From contig JACSVZ010000024.1 in assembly GCA_014706295.1 (NCBI GenBank), positions 6,821,608 to 6,885,607 on the forward strand: 64,000 nucleotides of DNA, given 5' to 3'. The notes below the pieces were generated by a model. The model had not been told where the DNA came from, did no database searches, and saw only the letters and a list, made by a program, of their open reading frames with translations. Of this stretch, positions 56,253 to 64,000 are shown piece after piece. The translations under genes were made by a program, and so were the position numbers. Every line of letters starts with the position of its first letter. Positions within the stretch are counted from its first letter, which is position 1. Source of the DNA: Lycocorax pyrrhopterus obiensis. Lineage: Eukaryota > Chordata > Aves > Passeriformes > Paradisaeidae.

Positions 56253-56394
56253 CGGGGCCGGGCCGGGGATCGGGGCGGGGCCGGGCCGGGGATCGGGGCG
56301 GGACCGGCGGGGCCGGGCCGGGGATCGGGGCCGGGCCGGGGATCGGGGCGGGACCGGCGGGGCCGGGCCGGGGTTCGGGGCCGGGCCGGGGCTC
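56253..56394. repeat. GC-rich tandem array in the ZDHHC18 5' region
   Basis: Six imperfect copies built on GGGCCGGGCCGGGGATC: four end in GGGGATC, one in GGGGTTC and one in GGGGCTC. Two copies carry an extra GGGCGGGACCGGCGG insert. The array has dense G3/G4 tracts and shares the GGGATC/GGGACC words with the array in the PIGV island 6 kb upstream. Confidence 0.85.
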
Positions 56395-56413
56395 CGGGCG
56401 CTGCGGCGGGGCC

Positions 56414-56673
56414 ATGAAGGACTGCGAGTACCGGCAGATCCCGCCCGGGGCGGCGGCGACGCCGGGCCCGGGCCCGGGAGGGTCGCTGCCCCCCGCGGCC
56501 GCCGTCCCCCCGCGGCCCGGAGCGGCGCGGCGGCCCCGCAGGAAGTGGGAGGTGTTCCCGGGCCGCAACCGCTTCTACTGCGGCGGCCGCCTCATGCTGG
56601 CGCGGCACAGCGGCGTCTTCGCCCTCACGCTCGGCCTCATCCTGGCCACCAGCGGCCTCTTCTTCGCCTTCGA
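56414..56673 (+). CDS. ZDHHC18: ZDHHC18 exon 1
   Basis: 86 codons plus two bases. A short proline/glycine/alanine-rich N terminus, smaller than the human one, is followed by [20 protein letters not shown] and TM1 ([20 protein letters not shown]). The donor is TTCGA|GTGAGT. Confidence 0.95.
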
Positions 56674-59600
56674 GTGAGTCTGGGGCCGGCGGGGCTCGGG
56701 CCCCCTCCGCCGCGGCACCGGGACCCCAAAGCCGTGCGGCGTCTGTGCCTCGGGTCCTCCCCCTTGGGGCTCCGAGCAGCGCTTGTCCCCCTCCTTAAGC
56801 CCCTCCTTTGGGGGAGCCGGGGTTAGCTGGCATCCCACGCTGGCCCCCGTGCTGGGAGGGGGTGGGCTGGGGGACGCCTTCCCCCCGTGGGATCCCCGGT
56901 ATCCCTCCCTTCTCCCCACTGCCCCCCAAGCCCTTTCCTACGGTACGGCCCCCAGACCCCCTTTGCAGGCAGTCACTGCCCCATCACCTGTCCCCAGGTG
57001 TGTGTAGGGGGGCAGGGGTTGTTCTGCACCTTGTTTGCTCAGTCTGGCCCCAGGAAGGGGTTTAACATCCCCCCAGGATGCCCCCCTGGCCTCTAAATGC
57101 AGCCCCCAAGTCTCCCCTCTTGCTCCCAATAAGAGAATTGGCCCAGAATTGCAGCCGGGAAACCCCCAAGGCTCGTGGGCTTTGTCCAGCACTGGGATCT
57201 AGGAACAGTGTTTCTTGTAAATGGTGAAACCCTTCGGGGTCCCACCTCGAGGGTCTGCACTGGAGCTCGGCCCCCGCTGTGCAGCGGAGTCTGGGGAGGA
57301 GGGAGCTGCATCTCCCCAGGCCCCTTTCCTTTGGAAAGCTGGTCCAGGGAAGCTCCCTGCTCCTGCAGCCTGAGGGAGGGGAGAGCCAGGAGCATCCCGT
57401 TGTGTCCTGAGCTGCCCTGGGGAGCCGGGGAAGGAGCACCGTGGGCTCCTGACACCTCAGAGGGTTCTGATGTCCTGCCTCTGTTTCTGTCCCGGGAGGG
57501 ATGGGAGCCGCTTTTCCCTGGAGCAGGGGGCCACGCCTGCCTTTGGATCACGGCGTTATCCCTGCAAGTGTCGGAGTAAAGCTGCCCGAGCCTGCTGGTG
57601 GGGAGATGAAAGTATTTGATCGGATTAGAGGTTCTGAGAAGTCAGATGAGCTGAAAGGGACAGGCAGCTGCGGGAAGCAGGCACAGCATCCCGATGGAAA
57701 AACCCCTTTCTCAGCATCATCCGTGCCCTGACAGCTCTCTCTGCCGGGGCTGGGGCTGACGGGCAGCTCAGCACAGTAACGGCTTTGTGTGGCCAGGCAG
57801 AGAACACAGGACATCTGCTCTGCCTCCCTTCTTGCCGAGTCACTCTCTCGTGTTTGAAGATGCCCTGGGGCTCTCCAAGTTGTTATTTTAGCAGGATGCC
57901 TCTGTTGCACAGGCTGCAGTTTGCTGGGTGTACAGCAAATGCATCTTGCCTGTGTCTGCACTTCATGGTTTCTCTGGGAAAACCTGGCACAGGGTGCCCA
58001 GAGCAGCTGTGGCTGCCCCTGGATCCCTGTAAGTGTCCAAGGCCAGGTTGGACGGGGCTTGGAGCAACCTGGGATAGCGGAAGGTGTCCCTGCCCATGGC
58101 AGGGCTGGAATGGGATGAGCTTTAAGGTCCAACCCAAACCATTTGGGGGTTCTATGATTTATGTGATTTCTTGTTCCCTGGTGGGGCAGAGTGGGCTCTG
58201 GAGGTTCTCCCAGGAAAGGGGTGACAACAAGCTCATGTCTCTCCTTTCACAGACCTTTCTGTCGGTGACTGAGGGGCTCAGGCTTGGACTGAAGGGGTTT
58301 TGTTGCTCGGTGGCTGCTTTGTTCTGGACAGCTGAGCTGGGGAGGTGAAACAAAAGTTGCTTAATCCTCTCAGAGTGCTGCAGAGCCTGAGCACTGCCTG
58401 CAGCCGTCAGGGCTGGGGCAGCCTGTCCTGTGCTGGCTCTGGGTGCTGATCAGTCCTCTGCAGGAGTGGACACTGGCTCTGTGTATGCAGGGCTGTGTCC
58501 TCTGCTGTCCTCAGCTGCCACCTGCGGGTAACGGAGCTGCCCTGGTGCAGGGTGTGATCACACCGGTCCCGTCTATGGAAAAACAGCCCCAGGTCAGCTG
58601 CTGAGGTGCCTGGTGGCTTTGTCATAGCACCCAGTGCTGGGAGGTGTCCTCAGCCAAACATCTGGCACACCCTGAAGGGCACAGAGTCATCCAGAGGCAG
58701 CAAAGCTGTTTTGAATCAAAGCCAAGTTCCCCTCGGCGTCATGCGTTGGACCCAGTGGGATCCTGGTCACGCCGATTCTGATCCCTGCATAGCTCGAGGT
58801 GTTCCTCTGTTCTTGGTGCTGCTGTTGTAGAGGTGACCAGGCTTTGGGGCAGCTGGTGGGTTTTTGAGACGTGGTTCTGGGACTGCAGAAGATCAAAGAG
58901 GTTGTGTGCAGGGCCCTGGGTGTGTCTTGGTGCCTCAGACCCCCTCTTCCCAGTGCCACTCCAGTGTTTTAGGAGCTGGCTCTTGCTGTTCATAGACTCA
59001 GAATATCCTGGGCTGGAAGGGACCCACGAGGATCATCGAGTCCAACTCCTGGCTCTGAACAGGACACCCCCAAAAAGGTTGATAACCCCCAAAAGGCTGA
59101 TACCTCCAAAAAGGTTGTTGAGCCCACAGGTCTCCACAAAGCAGCAGTGCTTGAGCCCACTACTCCGTGACAGTTCGTGGTGTGATGTCCCAGCTGACAG
59201 CGGGTCTGTGCAATGACTGATAACAATTCCATTTCATTTATCTTTTAACAGCTGCCCCTTCCTTGCCAGTCACCTGACCCTGGCCATCCCCATCATCGCC
59301 GCCGTCCTCTTCTTCTTTGTCATCAGCTGCCTGCTCCAGACGAGCTTCAGAGACCCAGGAATCCTGCCCAGAGCCACCCCCAGTGAGGCTGCAGACCTGG
59401 AAAAGCGAATTGGTGAGAGCTCTGACCCCTCTCCTGTGTTTGGTTCTGTGCACAGCTCTGTGTGTGTCCGTGCACCTTTCAGGCTCAGTGAGGCCCCTTT
59501 TCTGGGTCTTGGCTCCTTAAGGTTTGTCCAGGGGGGAGAAGAATCCAGAGTATCAGACTGTGGGGCTTGGCAGTGTTCACCAGTCGTGGTGAGAGGTGCG

Positions 59601-62600
59601 ACAAGCTCCTCTGGCACAGCAGGCAGTGCCTCAGAGAGGATCTGCAGGGCAGCTCAGGTGCTTTTTGTTCCTGTTCAGTCCCAGCGCTTTCCCAGGCAGT
59701 GGAGTTGAAGGATAATTAATGCTTTTTGATACTGTGATTTGCCATTGAGCCTGCTGTGCTGCAAGGTGTTCTTTAGAGTAGGCTAATGTTTGTCCTCTTC
59801 TAAAAACTGCTCTGTCACGCTGGTTTGGGGACAGCCAAGGAGGTGTTTGCATCCAGGAGCTGTGGACCTCGTTGATGTGACAGTTTGTAATAAATACTTC
59901 AGCAAAGCTGATGTGAGACAGCTTGAATCTGTCCCACTGAAGACAGATACAAGGCAGTAATTCTACATCTGACTTTAAAAATGGTTTTTAAATATCCCCG
60001 GAGTGGTGATCCATGTTTCTATTTATAAGGGCCTAAAGCAGTAATCTGGCTGCAGATGCTGCCTGATGTGCCAGCTGTTACTGTTGATATAATCCACTTA
60101 TTATCCTCTTAACATGCTCATGGTTGCATCACTATTTTCAAAGAATTCCTCACAGTTGAAAAGGTACTTTTTTGGGAGTGACTTAAAGGAATAACCCCCG
60201 AAACTGCCAACGTGACACGGGGGTTTCCAGCTTTTGCTGTGCACAGGAGCAGTCTCCAGCCCCCAGTCCCCAGGGAGTAATGCAGTGCCAGCACACACAG
60301 ATGTAACCTGCAGTGCCCCTAAAAATCCTCCGTTTAAACCTGGAGGCTGTGGGATGACAGGCAGTGGCAGGGATGCTCCTGCTGGGGCCACTCGGGTTCC
60401 TGTCACAGCAGAGGCAGAGCCACACGTGCATTCACAGCCTGTGTTGCTGTTGTGACCCGCTGGACATGCAGAGATGAGCTGCTGTTCCTGGGCTGCTGCT
60501 GTACACTCATTATTTATAAATTGCTTGACGTTCCCACAGCGCTGGGCACTTACTGCTTCCTCTTGGCATCCCAGCAGCGTTGCCACTGAACAAAGACAGA
60601 CCATAAATAATGCTGTGAGGAGCTGACTGGAGCTCTTGGCTGCCCACCCTACAACAAATCCTGTCCTGTCTTCTGTTGAAGCCAGGAGAGCATGTGCCAA
60701 CCCCTGCCGCGGTGAGGAGGCAGCTGGGGGTGACACAGGGGTGACACAGGGGTGTGAGTGTCCCTCTTTGTCCTTGCAGACAGCATGGGCAGCTCCACGT
60801 ACCGTCCCCCGGCCCGCACCATGGAGGTGGTGATCAACAAGTACGTGGTGAAGCTCAAGTACTGCTACACCTGCAAGATGTTCCGGCCCCCGCGCACCTC
60901 CCACTGCAGCGTCTGCGACAACTGCGTCGGTGAGGGGGCACAGGGCTGCATGTGAGGGGGAAGTGTGGTCAGTAGTAGGATATCCTGAGCTGGAAGGGGC
61001 CCACAGGGATCATTGAGCCAGCTCCTGTTCCTGCACAGACACCCCAACAATCCCACCCTGGGCATCCCTGGCAGCGCTGTCCAAACGCTCCTGGAGCTGT
61101 GGCAGCCTCGGGGCCGTGCCCATTCCCTGGGGAGCCTGGGCAGTGCCCAGCACCCTCTGGGGGAAGAACTTTTTCCCAATATCCAGCCTAACCCTCCCTT
61201 GACACAGCTCCAGCTGTTCCCTCAGGTCCTGTCACTGATCCTGTCACTCGTGTTCCTGGACAGATTGCTTTTTGCTTCTCCTGAAGGGTTATAAAACAAG
61301 ATACTGGGTGGGCTGTCTCCTTTGCATTTAAATTCAGAGCAGCCCCAGTGCAGTGGCTCAGGGCAAGGGGCAGCACATCCAAGACTCCATGGCTCTGTTT
61401 TCCCTGGTTCTGGGAGGAGGGTTCTGGAAAATGCAGTTGCACGAGGTTTGCTGCAGGCTCCTCGTTGTGTGTGGCCTGGCTGTCCGCAGGCTGGTACAGA
61501 CACCACGGAAACTTTGTGCCTCTGGACTCGAGGTGGAGGGGGAAGATGGGTTTGCAGCTCCTCATTTTGGGAGGCTGAGCAGAGTCTGCTCCATGTTGGG
61601 TGCGAGGTGGCAGGAGACCCCTCACCACGAGCCTTTGTTTCAGAGAGATTCGATCACCACTGCCCCTGGGTGGGCAACTGCGTGGGGAAGCGCAACTACC
61701 GCTACTTCTACGCCTTCATCCTGTCCCTGTCCTTCCTCACCGCCTTCATCTTCGCCTGCGTCGTCACCCACCTCACCCTGCGTAAGTCCCCGGCCTGGAG
61801 GGGCTGCGGTGCTCCCAGCACAGCTCTGGGTCACTGCTCCTGTGGGACACAGCACGGCAAGGGTCTGGGTGGGCCACACCAGGTGAGGGATTAAAGGGTC
61901 CCAGACACGAGGGAGCCACTGATCCGCCTGCACCTCACTGCAGAGGGACTTTGGGGGCTGGGGATGGGATTTTCTTGCCCAGAGCAGATGAGCTGGTGGT
62001 GCATCCGCCCTTCCCCTGGCAGGGAAGGTGACTTTCCCACCAGCCCCAAACCTGCCGGAGCCGTGTCCATGCACTGACATTTCTGCAGCGTTCCAGACTG
62101 CGGATGTTCCTCAGGCAGACAGACGCATCCACACAGCCCATGAGGGTGGAGTTCTGGCTGGAGGGGCAGGGCTGCCTGCTGCAATGCCATTCCTTGTTGT
62201 GTTTTGCTTTGCAGGCTCTCAGAGGGATGGCTTCCTGGCCACTCTGAAGACAACCCCTGCGAGATATCCTTCTGCTGGCAGCAGCTGCTCGGGGTGCCTA
62301 GCACCACTAATCACTTACAGAGAGGGGCCAGGAGCTCTTTGCAGGTCACCCTGGTGTCCTTTCCCCAAATTAATTTAGCCCCCTGGCTACCTGGGACTAA
62401 GGGTGGGTGACAAAGTTGTTTCCCAGTTTGCAAGTTTAGGTGGAAAGGGAAGAGCTGGAGCAGGCTGTGCCTTGGTGGATCCCTGCAGAGCAGCTTGGGG
62501 AGTGGGAAGCTTGCCCAAACCTCCCCAAACAGTCCTCTGCCTCTCCTTGCAGGATGATTTTGTTCCTTGAGACTTCCTTGACTTTTGTTTCACTGTGCTG

Positions 62601-64000
62601 GAGCTGGTGATTTGTTTTTTCTCAGTCTGGTCTATTTTGGGCCTCTCAGGTTTTCACACTTATTTAGTCGCCTCCAACCTGACGACGAACGAAGATGTAA
62701 GTACCTGGGTGCTTGTCCTGCTGCCAGGCTGTCCATGGCCCATCCCGAGCAGGTTTTCAGGGAATTCTTGGCTGCCTCAGTGCAGTGTTTCACTGCCTGT
62801 GATAGCCCAGCACAGAGCAAACTGCCTGTGCCCACGGCTGCACTTCCAGGTGGCTGAGTTAGAGCCATCACGTGTGTGTTTTTTCCAGTCTGCTTGCGGC
62901 CTTGCTTAAAATTAGGAGTTCTGAGATTAAAAAGCCCAGAGGTGTATTTGGGTGTGAGCTTGGTGATCTGAATTCAGCATCCCGTGTAACCACGGGTTTC
63001 CTCTGAGACCCTGGGCCAGTCCCTTTGTGTCTGGCAGTTCCTCATCTCTAATTAGCAAATGATGCACAGACATCTGATGAGATTTACCTTCAAATCTGGG
63101 GTGTGCACAGACTCCAAGGACCAAATGAGTGCCCTGAGTGGGGCAGATTGTATGGAAAAGCAGGATCTGTCTGATCCTCGGAATCAAAATTCACCCTTCT
63201 GGCCAGGAGTACCTGTAATCCTTGCTGGGAGCATGTTTGCATCCCTTTTTTTTTTCCCTTTTCCCCTTTCCCATCCACCTTACATTCAGAGGTGTGGCAG
63301 AACTGCTCAGGGCTGTGTGAGTGAAGCTCACAGTTTGTACCCCAGCACTGGGAACACCAGTGGCCCGTTGCCTCTCTGGCCTGGTTGCCCATGGCTCCAG
63401 CCTTCTGCTGCAGCTGGGGAGAGGAAGTAAAACAGGAGGAGGAAATGTGCTGGTAAATGCTGGTAATGGTTCAGTGCAGCCTGGGCCAGGTGTGGCAGCT
63501 GCCCACCCGCCTGTGCCACACTCGGTTTCGAGCAGAGCCCGGGCAGCTGCTGGGATGGGGACAGAGGAGCCTCTGGGCTGGGAATCCCCTCGCTGTTTGT
63601 TCAGCCTGAGGGGCCCAGGAGGGACCACGAGCTGCTCTGATGGGCTGCCAGCCTCGGAGACCACAAGCGGAGGAGGAGGACGGGGCTGGTGTGGCAGGTG
63701 GTGGCAGTGGTGGTAGTGACACGTGCAGCACTTGGAGGGCACAGCTTGGGGGCTCTCCGGCTGCAGGGCCTCGGCAGAGCCACGTGTGGCTGCTCGTTCC
63801 TGCAGACATCCTCCTCCCTCCTTGCTCCAGGACAAACCTCCCACCCCTGCAGCAAGGATCCATTACTGTGTCACTGTCTGCTCTCACATCCTTCCCCTCC
63901 TAATCTGTGTCCATCCCTTTCAGATCAAAGGGTCCTGGTCAAACAAGAGGGGCTCGGAGTTTGCCAATCCCTACAGCCATAAAAGCATCCTCACAAACTG
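56414..64000 (+). CDS. ZDHHC18: ZDHHC18 palmitoyltransferase, 3' partial
   Basis: A DHHC-type S-acyltransferase of the Golgi that palmitoylates cytosolic-face cysteines (HRAS/NRAS among known substrates of the mammalian enzyme). Seven exons are visible: 56414-56673, 59252-59412, 60780-60929, 61644-61781, 62215-62263, 62594-62696 and 63924-64000 (cut by the window end). They encode 312 residues. The start [14 protein letters not shown] matches human. TM1 is about 68-86, TM2 lies in exon 2 ([20 protein letters not shown]), TM3 in exon 4 and TM4 in exon 6. The zinc-binding cysteine-rich domain runs from [20 protein letters not shown] into [20 protein letters not shown], with catalytic Cys197 in DHHC. 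Intron 5 is AT-AC. The C-terminal tail is beyond the window. Confidence 0.96.
57988..58159 (+). mobile_element. CR1 LINE 3' end, plus orientation
   Basis: GTGCCCAGAGCAGCTGTGGC, AAGTGTCCAAGGCCAGGTTG, then AAGGTCCAACCCAAACCATT and TTCTATGATT at the terminus. Near-identical to the ARID1A intron 8 copy. Confidence 0.92.
58991..59135 (-). mobile_element. CR1 LINE 3' end, minus orientation
   Basis: CATAGACTCAGAATATCCTG, GGCTGGAAGGGACCCACGAG, GATCATCGAGTCCAACTCCT: the reverse complement of a CR1 terminus of a different subfamily from the plus copy. An internal part has three related AAAAAGGTTG/AAAAGGCTG units. Confidence 0.85.
59252..59412 (+). CDS. ZDHHC18: ZDHHC18 exon 2
   Basis: 161 nt: [20 protein letters not shown] with TM2, then [20 protein letters not shown]. 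The DPGxxPR motif (DPGILPR) is a family hallmark. The donor is ATTG|GTGAGA. Confidence 0.96.
59413..60779 (+). other. ZDHHC18: ZDHHC18 intron 2
   Basis: A 1.4-kb GT-AG intron. Nothing recognised apart from a GTGACACAGGG direct duplication near 60730-60755. Confidence 0.88.
60780..60929 (+). CDS. ZDHHC18: ZDHHC18 exon 3, cysteine-rich domain
   Basis: 150 nt: [20 protein letters not shown], then [20 protein letters not shown] and [10 protein letters not shown], the first zinc-binding half of the DHHC cysteine-rich domain. The donor is GTCG|GTGAGG. Confidence 0.97.
60930..61643 (+). other. ZDHHC18: ZDHHC18 intron 3
   Basis: A 714-bp GT-AG intron, about 40 percent of which is a minus-oriented CR1 copy (60976-61260). 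Confidence 0.9.
60976..61260 (-). mobile_element. CR1 LINE 3' segment, minus orientation (longest copy)
   Basis: GGATATCCTGAGCTGGAAGG, GATCATTGAGCCAGCTCCTG, TGGCAGCGCTGTCCAAACGC, AACTTTTTCCCAATATCCAG, CCTCAGGTCCTGTCACTGAT: about 285 bp of reverse-complement CR1 beginning under 50 bp from the exon 3 donor. Confidence 0.9.
61644..61781 (+). CDS. ZDHHC18: ZDHHC18 exon 4, DHHC active site
   Basis: 138 nt: [20 protein letters not shown], then [20 protein letters not shown] (TM3) and VTHLTL. The catalytic cysteine is residue 197 of this protein. The donor is CTGC|GTAAGT. Confidence 0.98.
61782..62214 (+). other. ZDHHC18: ZDHHC18 intron 4
   Basis: A 433-bp GT-AG intron; nothing recognised. Confidence 0.9.
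62215..62263 (+). CDS. ZDHHC18: ZDHHC18 exon 5 (49-nt small exon)
   Basis: It encodes [15 protein letters not shown] with split codons at both ends, corresponding to the human AQGSNFLSTLKETPAS segment on the cytosolic side between TM3 and TM4. The acceptor is a normal TTTGCAG. The 3' boundary is GCGAG|ATATCCTT, a U12-type donor. Confidence 0.93.
62264..62593 (+). other. ZDHHC18: ZDHHC18 AT-AC U12-type (minor) intron
   Basis: A 330-bp intron starting ATATCCTTCT, the U12 5' splice-site consensus, and ending TTTCAC. An exact U12 branch-point word TTCCTTGAC lies at 62574-62582. The branch A (62581) is 12 nt before the intron end, inside the narrow window U12 introns require. Splicing here restores AG|T GTG CTG GAG (S-V-L-E), matching human PASVLELV. 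No GT-AG pair gives this product. Retention would add 38 codons and stop at 62376-62378. Confidence 0.93.
62594..62696 (+). CDS. ZDHHC18: ZDHHC18 exon 6, TM4
   Basis: 103 nt: [20 protein letters not shown] (TM4), then [14 protein letters not shown], which contains the TTxE motif (TTNE) typical of DHHC enzymes. The donor is GAT|GTAAGT. Confidence 0.96.
62697..63923 (+). other. ZDHHC18: ZDHHC18 intron 6
   Basis: A 1.2-kb GT-AG intron with a T run near 63248; no exon or CR1 copy recognised. Confidence 0.9.
63924..64000 (+). CDS. ZDHHC18: ZDHHC18 exon 7, truncated by the window end
   Basis: [20 protein letters not shown] followed by SILTN, then two bases of a codon. This is the PaCCT-like region after TM4 (the NPYS.K signature is present). 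The rest of the exon and the C-terminal tail lie beyond position 64000. Confidence 0.94.
   Translation, partial: MKGSWSNKRGSEFANPYSHKSILTN

Larger units (their letters stand above)
56110..56700 (+). promoter_or_regulatory. ZDHHC18: ZDHHC18 CpG-island promoter
   Basis: Extremely GC- and CpG-rich, TATA-less, with many GGGGCGGGG/GGGGCCGGG strings that match Sp1-type boxes. It covers the 5'UTR and first coding exon. The transcription start was not determined. Confidence 0.8.
56674..59251 (+). other. ZDHHC18: ZDHHC18 intron 1 (2.6 kb)
   Basis: A GT-AG intron with a plus-oriented CR1 end (57988-58159) and a minus-oriented CR1 end (58991-59135). Its first 700 bp are still GC-rich. No exon recognised. 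Confidence 0.9.

Noticed and set aside
62541..62552. Ordinary AG acceptor (CTTGCAG|GATG) as the 3' end of ZDHHC18 intron 5
   Set aside because: Reading on from it in the needed frame meets a TGA before VLELV, and there is no GT donor at the end of exon 5. The AT-AC pair fits exactly.

Overview
This is a vertebrate nuclear locus, almost certainly from a bird. It carries three protein-coding genes, all on the + strand, in the order ARID1A - PIGV - ZDHHC18, the same order as on human chromosome 1p36. The avian assignment rests on about ten CR1 LINE 3'-end fragments in both orientations, compact introns, short intergenic gaps and CpG-rich promoters. No exon lies on the minus strand, and I saw no tRNA/rRNA gene, CRISPR array, provirus or bacterial-type operon.

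Positions 1-48.1 kb hold ARID1A without its first exon. Bases 1-15391 are the 3' part of intron 1. Nineteen coding exons (exons 2-20 in human numbering) follow from 15392 to the stop at 46893. They sum to 5685 nt (1894 codons plus stop) with no frame break. A 1.2-kb 3'UTR ends at a poly(A) signal at 48101. Intron 4 is the largest complete intron (13.7 kb) and contains a CpG island near 22.4-22.9 kb. ARID1A is the ARID-domain subunit of the BAF (SWI/SNF) chromatin remodeller.

Positions 48.1-49.9 kb are intergenic. PIGV starts in a CpG island (about 49.9-50.5 kb) that contains a 17-unit GC-rich hexanucleotide array. Its coding exons lie at 53347-55589 and give a 509-residue GPI mannosyltransferase 2. 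One PIGV intron uses a GC donor. Another is only 87 nt, divisible by three and free of stops.

The only AATAAA I found for PIGV, at 56084, lies just 330 bp before the ZDHHC18 start codon and at the edge of that gene's CpG island. ZDHHC18 (Golgi DHHC palmitoyltransferase) runs from 56414 off the right end of the window; seven exons are visible, the last cut. Its fifth intron has no GT-AG ends. It is a textbook AT-AC (U12-type) minor-spliceosome intron with an exact branch-point match.

The genes act in unrelated processes (chromatin remodelling, GPI-anchor synthesis, protein palmitoylation), so the cluster is conserved synteny rather than a functional operon. I found no wholly new biological system. 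The most notable signals are the minor intron, the GC-AG intron, the stop-free mini-intron, the hexamer array in a promoter, the tight PIGV/ZDHHC18 junction and the intragenic CpG island.
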